From Sulfuricurvum sp. (lineage in GTDB: Bacteria; Campylobacterota; Campylobacteria; Campylobacterales; Sulfurimonadaceae), in assembly GCF_028713855.1 (NCBI RefSeq), contig NZ_JAQTNN010000005.1, positions 133,983 through 175,384 of the forward strand: a stretch of 41,402 nt of DNA, in the 5' to 3' direction. The translations under genes were made by a program, and so were the position numbers. Below, piece after piece: positions 34,220-41,402 of the stretch (the first letter of the stretch is position 1; each line of letters starts with the position of its first letter). Under the pieces are notes generated by a model that saw only the letters and a program-made list of their open reading frames with translations, was not told where the DNA came from and ran no database searches.

Positions 34220-35281
34220 ATGGATTTGATAGCAAAAGTAAAACGGCGTGAACGGTTATCCATAGACGAAGCAACAGCTCTGTACGATTTAGACCTCTTT
34301 ACCCTTGGTGAACTCGCTGATGAACGTCGAAAAGCGTTGCATGGTAAACAAACCTATTTCAATATAAATCGCCATATCAATCCGACCAATATTTGTAAAG
34401 ACGTCTGTAAATTTTGCGCCTACAGTGCCAGCCGTAAAAACCCCAATCCCTATACCATGAGCCATGAGGAGATTGTCGCGATTACGGATGACATCGTCTC
34501 ACGCGGTATCTCGGAAGTGCACATTGTCTCTGCCCATAACCCTGATACGGGATTGGAATGGTATCTTGAAGTCTTTCGAAAAATCAAAGAACGTCATCCA
34601 CAGCTTCATATTAAAGCACTTACGGCGGCGGAAGTCCATTTTCTTGCTGAAGAATATGGCAAAAGTTACGATGAGATTCTCGATTTGATGGTAGCCAACG
34701 GAGTCGATTCAATGCCGGGCGGCGGTGCGGAGATTTTCGATGAAAAAGTACGCGATTACATCTGCAAAGGGAAAGTCAACTCACAACAGTGGCTTGAAAT
34801 TCATCGCAAATGGCACGAACGGGGGATGAAATCCAATGTGACGATGCTTTTCGGGCATGTCGAAGAACGTCATCACCGGATCGATCATATGATGCGTATT
34901 CGGGATTTACAGGATGTTACGGGTGGCTTTAACTGTTTTATACCCCTTGTTTATCAAAGCGAAAACAACTTTTTGAATGTCAAAGAGTTTATTACGGCGC
35001 ATGAGATTCTTAAAACGATGGCAATCAGCCGTATCGTATTGGATAATGTTCCGAATTTAAAAGCCTATTGGGTCACTTCGACGGTCAATTTGGCGCTTGT
35101 TGCGCAGGAATTTGGGGCGAATGACCTCGACGGTACAATCGAAAAAGAATCGATCAACTCCGCTGCAGGGGCTAAAAGTGCACACGGTGTAAATCTTCAA
35201 GAGTTTGTCGGGTTGATTAAGAACAGCGGATTTGATCCAATTGAACGTGATAGCTTGTATAATGTTATTAAAGCGTGGTAA
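34220..35281 (+). CDS. mqnE: Aminofutalosine synthase (radical SAM)
   Basis: This 353-aa radical-SAM enzyme of the futalosine menaquinone pathway joins 3-[(1-carboxyvinyl)oxy]benzoate with SAM-derived adenosine. The cluster motif is C59-x3-C63-x2-C66 (NICKDVCKFCAYS). MPGGGAEIFDEKVRDYIC, NVTMLFGHVEERHHRIDH and FGANDLDGTIEKESI match MqnE rather than the MqnC cyclase. It confirms menaquinone as the respiratory quinone. It starts a three-gene run with a pabA-type amidotransferase 9 bp downstream. Confidence 0.92.
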   Translation: MDLIAKVKRRERLSIDEATALYDLDLFTLGELADERRKALHGKQTYFNINRHINPTNICKDVCKFCAYSASRKNPNPYTMSHEEIVAITDDIVSRGISEVHIVSAHNPDTGLEWYLEVFRKIKERHPQLHIKALTAAEVHFLAEEYGKSYDEILDLMVANGVDSMPGGGAEIFDEKVRDYICKGKVNSQQWLEIHRKWHERGMKSNVTMLFGHVEERHHRIDHMMRIRDLQDVTGGFNCFIPLVYQSENNFLNVKEFITAHEILKTMAISRIVLDNVPNLKAYWVTSTVNLALVAQEFGANDLDGTIEKESINSAAGAKSAHGVNLQEFVGLIKNSGFDPIERDSLYNVIKAW

Positions 35282-35290
35282 GGAAATACG

Positions 35291-35860
35291 ATGATATTAA
35301 TGATTGATAATTATGATAGTTTTACCTATAACATTGTGCAGTATTGTCTCGAACTCGGTGCAGATCTAAAGATCATCCGTAATGATGAAATGACGGTAGA
35401 GGAGATCGAAGCGCTCCATCCTGAAAAAATCATCATCTCCCCGGGGCCTGCAACGCCGGATGATGCTGGGGTGACACTCGAAGTCATTCGTCATTTTGCT
35501 GATAAAGTTCCTATTTTAGGCATCTGTTTGGGGCATCAAAGTATTGCACAGGTATTCGGTGGTCATGTTGTAAGGGCAAATCGTATGATGCACGGTAAAA
35601 CGTCCAAGATGATTCGTCAGGGGGACACACCGATTTTTCACAAACTTCCTGAAATGTTTACGGCAACCCGATATCACTCTTTGATCGTGGAACAGGAAAA
35701 TCTTCCTGACGTGATTATTCCGACAGCCTACAGTGAAGATGACCATGAGATTATGGCATTGGAAATTAAAGATAAACCGATTTACGGTGTTCAGTTTCAC
35801 CCCGAATCGATTATGAGTGAATTCGGACATGAGATTTTAGATAACTTTCTGAAGTTATGA
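35291..35860 (+). CDS. pabA: Anthranilate/aminodeoxychorismate synthase glutaminase subunit
   Basis: This 189-aa class I glutamine amidotransferase has D-N-Y-D-S-F-T-Y-N, nucleophile Cys79 in LGICLGHQSIAQ, and the His/Glu pair in Q-F-H-P-E-S-I. PabA and TrpG cannot be told apart from sequence alone, and the protein may serve both. With mqnE upstream the context is chorismate-derived metabolism. The stop overlaps the next gene by 4 bp (ATGA). Confidence 0.88.
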   Translation: MILMIDNYDSFTYNIVQYCLELGADLKIIRNDEMTVEEIEALHPEKIIISPGPATPDDAGVTLEVIRHFADKVPILGICLGHQSIAQVFGGHVVRANRMMHGKTSKMIRQGDTPIFHKLPEMFTATRYHSLIVEQENLPDVIIPTAYSEDDHEIMALEIKDKPIYGVQFHPESIMSEFGHEILDNFLKL

Positions 35861-37041
35861 GAGAAAAAGCTTTTTTTTTAGCATTATTGGGGATTAATAC
35901 TCTTATCCTCGTATTGCAAATCAAGGGCCTCTCCATTAGCTATAATGAAGCCAAAATTCTTTATGGTGATTCCTCTCTTTTGCGCTCTATTATCAATCTT
36001 TCATTAAATTTATTCGGCCATAACGATTATGCATTACGTTTGCCGATGATCCTCCTTCATCTCGTATCGGTTTTTTTACTGTATGCGATATCCCGTTATT
36101 ACGTCACACGTGAAAATGACCGTTTGTGGATCATATTGATTTATGTATTACTTCCTGGTGTTACCAGTGCGGCTTTGATTGTTGATAATGCCGGGTTAGT
36201 TATTGCTTCACTCTTTTTATTCACATATACGTATCTCCGTTTTGATAAGTATGCATTAGGGTTACTTCCATTCCTACTGATCGTCGATCCGGCATTTGCC
36301 TATTTATTTTTTGCAGTGGCACTTTACGGAATCTATCGAAAAAATTATCTTTTTATCAGTCTTGGTATCCTTTTACTTATTATTTCATTGCGTTTATACG
36401 GTATTCATGTGGGCGGATTACCGGAGAGCCGCTTCTTGGATGCATTAGGGGTATATGCAGCGATTTTTTCTCCTATTGTCTTTTTGTATCTTTTTTATGT
36501 TTTATATCGTCGTTTTTTTGCGAAAGAATGGGATCTGATATGGATGATTGCAAGCAGTGCATTTCTTATATCACTGTTACTTTCATTCCGTCAAAAAGTC
36601 GAGGTGCAAACTTTTGCTCCCTTTTTATTATTGGCGTTACCTCTCGCCGCACAAACGTTTTTATATACCTACCGAATCCGGCTCCGAGAATTCAGAATAC
36701 GATATCGAATCTTGTTTTACAGCGCTTTCCTAATATTGATACTTAACGTAATGGCAGTTTTCTTTAATCAATGGTTTTACCGTTTTATCAGCAAGCCAAC
36801 GCATCATTTCTCTTATCCGATGCATGTTGCAAAAGAGCTTTCTTCCGTATTGCATCAAGATCATATTAAGTGTATTGATGCCGGAGACGAAAAGCTTCAA
36901 TTACGACTTCGTTTTTACGGAATCACTCAATGCCAATCGTATCGATTAGAGAAAAAGTTAACGCATGAAGGCAAAAAGGTTACAATAAGTTACAAAAATA
37001 TTCCCGTATATAAGACATATGTTACCAAAATAAACAAATAA
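35857..37041 (+). CDS. Membrane glycosyltransferase-like protein (GT39/ArnT-type)
   Basis: This 394-aa polytopic protein has about ten TM helices and a soluble C-terminal 70 residues. After TM1 comes S-I-S-Y-N-E-A-K-I-L-Y, at the place of the D-E-A motif of GT-C enzymes, and H-N-D-Y-A-L-R-L-P-M-I matches the 'G-x-x-x-x-x-x-R-L-P' region. It likely transfers a sugar from a polyprenyl phosphate to lipid or protein. The acceptor is unknown, and the Asn in place of the catalytic Asp is a caution. Confidence 0.65.
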   Translation: MREKAFFLALLGINTLILVLQIKGLSISYNEAKILYGDSSLLRSIINLSLNLFGHNDYALRLPMILLHLVSVFLLYAISRYYVTRENDRLWIILIYVLLPGVTSAALIVDNAGLVIASLFLFTYTYLRFDKYALGLLPFLLIVDPAFAYLFFAVALYGIYRKNYLFISLGILLLIISLRLYGIHVGGLPESRFLDALGVYAAIFSPIVFLYLFYVLYRRFFAKEWDLIWMIASSAFLISLLLSFRQKVEVQTFAPFLLLALPLAAQTFLYTYRIRLREFRIRYRILFYSAFLILILNVMAVFFNQWFYRFISKPTHHFSYPMHVAKELSSVLHQDHIKCIDAGDEKLQLRLRFYGITQCQSYRLEKKLTHEGKKVTISYKNIPVYKTYVTKINK

Positions 37042-37095
37042 GCATCTTCTTTTGGTTAAAACTTCTCAGAAGTAATTCAAATTCCCTATAAATGA

Positions 37096-37101
37096 TATAA
37101 T
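37096..37101 (+). promoter_or_regulatory. -10 element TATAAT for aclBA
   Basis: A perfect TATAAT 31 bp upstream of the aclB start, with GAAGGAG ribosome-binding site in between (37121-37127). The preceding 40 bp are A/T-rich without a clear -35. Confidence 0.6.
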
Positions 37102-37132
37102 TTCTGATAAATAGATTTTCGAAGGAGTTGCA

Positions 37133-38449
37133 ATGGCTCAAAGAGCGATTCGTGAATACGATGGTAAAGCAATTTTCTCTAAACATTGGGAAAAATACTT
37201 CAGTGGTTTTCATTACGGTTTCAAATCAGTATTGGTAACTAATGGTGATGAATTGCGTGCATGTGCGCAAAAACACGGTTTTGAATGGTTGAAACAAGAA
37301 GCTCTTGTTGCTAAACCGGATATGCTCTTCGGTAAACGCGGTAAAAATGATCTTGTATTGTTTAAAACTACTAAACCGGGTGACGTCACGCTTGAAGAAG
37401 CCGCTAAATGGATCGACGAAAAAATCGCTCACGAAACGACACTTCTTTCCGGACAACATGGAACATTGACTCATTTTATTGTTGAGCCGTTCACTCCGCA
37501 CTCCCAGGATCAAGAGTATTATATTTCTGCAACCACAGTAGGCGAAGACGATGTCCTTTATCTATCGGCTGAGGGCGGTATGGAAGTTGAAGAAGGTTGG
37601 GAAGAGAAAGTTAACGAAGTAACAATTCCTATCACTATGGATGATGCGAACATCGCTCATTTAATCCGCGCAAATGTTCCTGCAGGAATTCCTGCAGAGA
37701 ACAAAGAGCGTTTTATCGCTTTTGCTGAGCAGTTTTACAAATTCTACCGCGATTTGAACTTTGCCTACCTTGAAATCAACCCGATTGTTATGATCGGTAA
37801 CGATATGCATATCCTTGACTTGGTTGCTCGTCTCGACGACACCGCAGGGTTTATGATGGGTGAATCATGGTGCGGTGCTGAGTTCCCGACGGCGTTCGGT
37901 ATGGAAGATCAATCTCCTGAAGAAAAAGCGATTGCAGAAGCAGACTCTAAATCGGGTGCTTCATTGAAACTCACTATCCTTAACCCTATGGGTCGCATCT
38001 GGACCATGGTAGCAGGTGGCGGTGCATCGGTTGTATATGCCGATACGATTGCCGATTTGTCCGGCAATGTTGCCGATCTTGCAAACTACGGTGAATACTC
38101 CGGTGGACCGACTACGGGTGAAACAAAATTTTATGCTGATACAGTTTTGGATTTGATGACACGTCACAAAGATCCAAAAGGGCGCGATAAAATCCTTATT
38201 ATCGGGGGTGCGATTGCAAACTTTACCGACGTTGCAAAAACCTTTACCGGTATTATTCAATCCTTCGAGACCTATGCGGATCGTATGAAAGAACATAATA
38301 CCCGTATTTATGTACGCCGTGGCGGACCGAACTATGAAAAAGGTCTAAAAGATATTAAAGATGCGGCAGACCGTTTGGGTCTCTATATCGAAGTTTATGG
38401 GCCAGAAACACACGTAACGGATATCGTACGTATGGCTTTAGAAAAATAA
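37133..38449 (+). CDS. aclB: ATP-citrate lyase small subunit
   Basis: This 438-aa protein matches the N-terminal ATP-grasp/CoA-ligase part of ATP-citrate lyase: A-I-R-E-Y-D-G-K at the N-terminus, Y-L-E-I-N-P-I-V, M-V-A-G-G-G-A-S-V-V-Y-A-D-T, NYGEYSGGPT and YVRRGGPNYEKGL. With AclA it cleaves citrate with ATP and CoA to acetyl-CoA and oxaloacetate, the key step of the reverse TCA cycle. The N-terminus and the citrate-synthase-like partner exclude succinyl-CoA synthetase. It begins a two-gene operon. Confidence 0.95.
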   Translation: MAQRAIREYDGKAIFSKHWEKYFSGFHYGFKSVLVTNGDELRACAQKHGFEWLKQEALVAKPDMLFGKRGKNDLVLFKTTKPGDVTLEEAAKWIDEKIAHETTLLSGQHGTLTHFIVEPFTPHSQDQEYYISATTVGEDDVLYLSAEGGMEVEEGWEEKVNEVTIPITMDDANIAHLIRANVPAGIPAENKERFIAFAEQFYKFYRDLNFAYLEINPIVMIGNDMHILDLVARLDDTAGFMMGESWCGAEFPTAFGMEDQSPEEKAIAEADSKSGASLKLTILNPMGRIWTMVAGGGASVVYADTIADLSGNVADLANYGEYSGGPTTGETKFYADTVLDLMTRHKDPKGRDKILIIGGAIANFTDVAKTFTGIIQSFETYADRMKEHNTRIYVRRGGPNYEKGLKDIKDAADRLGLYIEVYGPETHVTDIVRMALEK

Positions 38450-38456
38450 GGAGAGA

Positions 38457-40277
38457 ATGATGGGTGCTTTATTTACCAAAGATACACAAGCAATTTTTTG
38501 GAACAACAACGCGAGCGCTATCCAGCGTATGTTGGATTATGACTATGTCATCAACCGTGCTAAACCTTCGGTTGCGGCAATCGTTGCTCCAACGTCTGGA
38601 AACAAATTCGAGAAATTTTTCTATGGTCCCGATGAGATCATGGTTCCGGTTTTCCGCAACACTACCGAAGCGGCAGCAGCATTTCCTAATGCAGATGTTC
38701 TTTTAAACTTCGGTTCTTTCCGTACCGCGTACGATGTTACGATGGAAGCGATTACTCTTAAAGGGCAGTTCAAAACCGTCATGGTTACCGCTGAAGGTAT
38801 ACCAGAACGTCTTGCACGTAAAATGAACCAAGCAGCTCGTGATGCGGGTGTCGTTGTTATCGGACCGGCGACTGTCGGCGGTATCGCTCCGGGTGGATTC
38901 AAAATCGCAAACGTTGGCGGAACGATCGAAAACATCATCAACTCTAAATTGCACCGTGCAGGCTCATGCGGATTGGTAACTCGTTCAGGCGGTTTGTTCA
39001 ACGAACTTTCCAACATCATTAGCATCAATGCAGATGGTATTGCAGAGGGTGTTGCGATCGGTGGAGACCGATTTGTTGGATCGGTATTTATCGATAACCT
39101 TCTTCGTATGGAGAGCAACCCTGAAGTTAAATACATGGTTCTTCTCGGCGAAGTAGGGGGGACTGAAGAGTACAAAGTCATCGAAGCGGTAAAAGCCGGC
39201 AAGATCAAAAAACCGATCATCGCATGGTGTATCGGTACGATCGCGAAACATTTTAGTTCAGGTGTCCAATTCGGTCACGCAGGTGCTTCGGCAAATGCGG
39301 ATGCAGAAACAGCAGCGTCTAAAAATGAAGCGATGGCAGCAGCAGGCATCTATGTACCTGCAAGCTTCAATGATCTTCCACACACAATCGCAGAAGTTTA
39401 TGGAAAACTTCGTGCAGAGGGTACTATTGGTGAAATCGTTGAGCCTGAATTGCGTTCAGTTCCAAAAGTACGTCGTAAAAAAGAGTTCATTTGTACGATC
39501 TCTGATGACCGTGGTGATGAAGCAACCTACGCAGGCTACCCGATCAGCTCAGTGGCAACTCCTGAAACCGGTTTCGGTATCGGTGATGTTATTTCACTCC
39601 TTTGGTTCAAAAAACGTTATCCGAAATGGGCAACCGATTATCTTGAGACGGTTATTAAAACCGTTGCCGATCACGGTCCTGCCGTTTCGGGTGCACATAA
39701 TGCAAAAGTTACTGCACGTGCAGGAAAAGACGTTATCAGCTCACTCGTAACAGGTCTTTTGACTATCGGACCACGTTTCGGCGGTGCGATTGATGATGCG
39801 GCTCGTTATTTCAAATACGCGAATGACCGTGGCATGTCTCCGGCTGAATTTATCGATTACATGAAAAAAGAGGGTAAAACGATCTCCGGTATCGGTCACC
39901 GTATCAAATCGGTTCGTAATCCGGATCTTCGTGTATCAGGATTGAAAAAATATGCAGCTGAGCATTTCCCTGCTACACCGCTACTTGATTTTGCTCTTGA
40001 AGTCGAAAAATTGACCACATCTAAAAAAGATAACCTTATCTTGAACGTTGACGGTACTATTGGTATCTTGATGGTTGATATGTGGCGTGCACTCGGATAC
40101 TCTGAAGATGAAATCGATGGCTTTATCGAAGCTGGCGCATTAAATGCATTTTTCGTAGTTGGTCGTTCAATCGGATTTATTGGTCATATTTTGGATGAAA
40201 AACGTCTCGGTATGCCAATGTATCGTCATCCGACAGACGATATTCTCTACAATGTAGAACTCGCAGACGAAATCTAA
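38457..40277 (+). CDS. aclA: ATP-citrate lyase large subunit
   Basis: This 606-aa protein combines a succinyl-CoA-synthetase-alpha-like half with a C-terminal citrate-synthase-like domain. The phospho-His is His274 in FGHAGASA. VADHGPAVSGAHN and GIGHRIKSVRNPDLRV belong to the citrate-synthase-like part. It starts 7 bp after aclB with AAGGAG upstream (ATG 38457 or 38460). A strong terminator follows. Presence of aclBA implies autotrophic carbon fixation by the reductive TCA cycle. Confidence 0.96.
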   Translation: MMGALFTKDTQAIFWNNNASAIQRMLDYDYVINRAKPSVAAIVAPTSGNKFEKFFYGPDEIMVPVFRNTTEAAAAFPNADVLLNFGSFRTAYDVTMEAITLKGQFKTVMVTAEGIPERLARKMNQAARDAGVVVIGPATVGGIAPGGFKIANVGGTIENIINSKLHRAGSCGLVTRSGGLFNELSNIISINADGIAEGVAIGGDRFVGSVFIDNLLRMESNPEVKYMVLLGEVGGTEEYKVIEAVKAGKIKKPIIAWCIGTIAKHFSSGVQFGHAGASANADAETAASKNEAMAAAGIYVPASFNDLPHTIAEVYGKLRAEGTIGEIVEPELRSVPKVRRKKEFICTISDDRGDEATYAGYPISSVATPETGFGIGDVISLLWFKKRYPKWATDYLETVIKTVADHGPAVSGAHNAKVTARAGKDVISSLVTGLLTIGPRFGGAIDDAARYFKYANDRGMSPAEFIDYMKKEGKTISGIGHRIKSVRNPDLRVSGLKKYAAEHFPATPLLDFALEVEKLTTSKKDNLILNVDGTIGILMVDMWRALGYSEDEIDGFIEAGALNAFFVVGRSIGFIGHILDEKRLGMPMYRHPTDDILYNVELADEI

Positions 40278-40287
40278 TCTTTCTTCA

Positions 40288-40320
40288 CATTCCCGTATGT
40301 ACGGGAATGACTCCTTTTTT
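40288..40320 (+). terminator. Rho-independent terminator of aclBA
   Basis: CATTCCCGTA (40288-40297) and TACGGGAATG (40300-40309) are perfectly inverted; the practical hairpin has an 8-bp stem and 6-nt loop, followed by a T-run at 40315-40320. The CATTCCCG...CGGGAATG core resembles a palindrome dispersed in many proteobacterial genomes. Confidence 0.85.
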
Positions 40321-40342
40321 CTTAAACTTTCTTTTTTTTTGT

Positions 40343-40348
40343 TATAAT
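40343..40348 (+). promoter_or_regulatory. -10 element TATAAT for pseudopilin gene
   Basis: A perfect TATAAT after a T-tract (40332-40340), 34 bp before the ATG at 40383. Confidence 0.55.
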
Positions 40349-40382
40349 CGTTTTTTGATGAAATTTGTTTTATAAGGTATTC

Positions 40383-41045
40383 ATGATGAAACGCTTTGCT
40401 TTTACAATGATAGAACTGATTTTTGTCATTATTGTAGTTGGAATTTTATCCGTTTTGGCAATGCCCAGTTTTAACCGTGATCCTTTAGCCGAAGCAACGG
40501 AGCAACTGGCGAATCATATTCGCTACACACAACATTTAGCCATGGTAGATGACCGCTTTGATTCTAATAATCCGCAATGGTATTCTGAAATGTGGACGTT
40601 ATTTATTCGTCAAGTGAATGATGTTAATAATGGAGGGCAAAATGAGTGGTTTTATGAAGTATTCTCTGATCGCTCTAATGATGGTGAATCTACGGCACTT
40701 GAAGAAGCAACTGACCCATTAACCGGAGATACATTAGGAAATGGAACTTTTAACAATACTGTAGATGATAATAAAATTATTAATCTTACCCGTAAATACG
40801 GGATTCAGAATATTGTCATTACTGGAGGAACAGATGCTAAAGGTTCTCCCGTAACTGCAAGGAGAATTACATTTGACAATTTAGGAAGACCCTATCGCCG
40901 TGCATCGTGGGCAATAAATGATAATTGGCGTGGTTATTTGATAACCACAAATATGGTTATAACCCTTACGGGTGAAGATAATAGGCAAGCTACTATTACT
41001 GTAGTCCCTGAGACAGGGTATGTCTCGACACATATTCCGCAATAA
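40383..41045 (+). CDS. Type II/IV pseudopilin-like protein
   Basis: This 220-aa protein has a class III prepilin leader: short basic start (M-M-K-R-F), then A-F-T-M-I-E-L-I-F with Glu at +5 and a hydrophobic helix to about residue 26. Cleavage would be Ala|Phe instead of the usual Gly|Phe, which is common in this class. The globular part is longer than a typical pilin and ends in beta-rich segments (ATITVVPETG), resembling GspH-like minor pseudopilins. AAGG precedes ATG 40383. Monocistronic, with terminators on both sides. Confidence 0.8.
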   Translation: MMKRFAFTMIELIFVIIVVGILSVLAMPSFNRDPLAEATEQLANHIRYTQHLAMVDDRFDSNNPQWYSEMWTLFIRQVNDVNNGGQNEWFYEVFSDRSNDGESTALEEATDPLTGDTLGNGTFNNTVDDNKIINLTRKYGIQNIVITGGTDAKGSPVTARRITFDNLGRPYRRASWAINDNWRGYLITTNMVITLTGEDNRQATITVVPETGYVSTHIPQ

Positions 41046-41068
41046 AAGTGAAATTAATCACTTTTATT
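41041..41068 (+). terminator. Terminator hairpin after pseudopilin gene
   Basis: AATAAAAGTG (41041-41050), which includes the stop codon, pairs perfectly with CACTTTTATT (41059-41068) around an 8-nt loop. It insulates the rRNA promoter just downstream. Confidence 0.65.
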
Positions 41069-41088
41069 GAAATTCTTTCAAAACGCTC

Positions 41089-41117
41089 TTGACAATTAAG
41101 AGTAAATCCCCTATAAT
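41089..41117 (+). promoter_or_regulatory. Consensus sigma-70 promoter of the rRNA operon
   Basis: TTGACA (41089-41094) and TATAAT (41112-41117) with a 17-bp spacer match the sigma-70 consensus at all 12 positions. Most promoters here lack a -35, so this is exceptional and fits a strong rrn promoter. Expected transcription start is about 41124, giving a leader of about 230 nt before the 16S rRNA. Confidence 0.85.
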
Positions 41118-41189
41118 TCCCGTCCACAAACGATGAGACGCTTCGAAAGAAGAGTTAAGTTTGAGTTTGAGATCATTGAAAACTAAGTA

Positions 41190-41226
41190 GGTCAAACGGT
41201 TCGAGACTTTCTCGAAGACGTTGACC
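41190..41226 (+). ncRNA. Leader hairpin of the rRNA operon
   Basis: GGTCAA (41190-41195) pairs with TTGACC (41221-41226). Then CG pairs with CG, and TTCGAGA (41200-41206) pairs with TCTCGAA (41210-41216) around a CTT loop. This long stem in the pre-16S leader is likely part of rRNA processing or antitermination. The remaining leader shows no gene. Confidence 0.6.
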
Positions 41227-41355
41227 TTTATGTCAACACAATACAACAACCGTCTATTTACTTTGGCTGGGTAACCAGTCACCAAAAAGTAAAATAGATA
41301 ACAATTTATGAAGCCAATGATTTTAACATCTTGGGTCATAGGATTGGACAAACCA

Positions 41356-41402
<47 letters not shown>

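Noticed and set aside
34220..35281. MqnC (dehypoxanthine futalosine cyclase)
   Set aside because: Internal blocks such as MPGGGAEIFDE, M-L-F-G-H-V-E and D-D-L-D-G-T-like NDLDGT fit MqnE better.
37133..40277. Succinyl-CoA synthetase sucCD
   Set aside because: The large subunit is 606 aa with a citrate-synthase-like C-terminus, and the small subunit has the ATP-citrate lyase N-terminus.

Overview
The window looks like a chromosome segment of a chemolithoautotrophic Campylobacterota (Epsilonproteobacteria), most like Sulfuricurvum/Sulfurimonas. This rests on an ATP-citrate lyase pair (aclB-aclA, reverse TCA cycle), futalosine-pathway menaquinone synthesis (mqnE), a fused IspDF, NrfD-type molybdenum respiratory genes, c-heme chemotaxis and GGDEF sensors, and the 5' end of a 16S rRNA typical of the class. 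The genus is an inference; no search was run.

Region 1 (1-6.1 kb) is the right-hand end of a prophage or phage-derived island. It holds a tail-fibre-like gene with an internal 44-residue duplication, then a complete diversity-generating retroelement (DGR). The DGR comprises a C-type-lectin/FGE-fold target gene with a 3' variable repeat (VR 2216-2329), an Avd-like accessory gene, a non-coding template repeat (TR 2791-2904) and a DGR-class reverse transcriptase. VR and TR align without gaps over 114 nt. All 15 differences fall on TR adenines, and all 89 non-adenine positions are identical, which is the signature of adenine-specific mutagenic retrohoming. A hairpin with a GACA tetraloop lies 20 nt past the VR, inside the first codons of avd. 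After the reverse transcriptase comes a lysis module: coiled-coil/TM protein, M15 endolysin, holin-like protein and overlapping Rz/Rz1-type spanins.

Region 2 (6.2-10.4 kb) is host DNA: a c-heme chemoreceptor, a convergent cupin gene, and aroK - thioredoxin-like - hisD.

Region 3 (10.4-18.3 kb) is a seven-gene molybdoenzyme locus. It encodes an Fe-S subunit, an NrfD anchor and a 1131-aa Tat-exported Mo-bisMGD catalytic subunit (B-C-A order). After a hairpin come a TorD-type chaperone, a polyferredoxin, a protein resembling the substrate-binding half of shikimate dehydrogenase, and an unknown acidic protein. The substrate is not evident.

Region 4 (18.3-22.0 kb, minus strand) holds ispDF, a decayed NtrC-type regulator lacking the phospho-acceptor Asp, a divergent ATP-sulfurylase-like protein with altered active-site motifs, and pgpA. 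Region 5 (22.1-24.9 kb) has thiC, a dispersed REP-like palindrome and an mrp ATPase gene. Region 6 (24.9-34.1 kb) has two convergent paralogous c-heme GGDEF proteins (one with a degenerate signature), glmS and a glnD-like gene on the minus strand, and a soluble GGDEF protein. Region 7 (34.2-41.4 kb) has mqnE-pabA-GT39-like, aclB-aclA, a pseudopilin gene, and a consensus sigma-70 promoter leading into an rRNA operon cut off by the window end.
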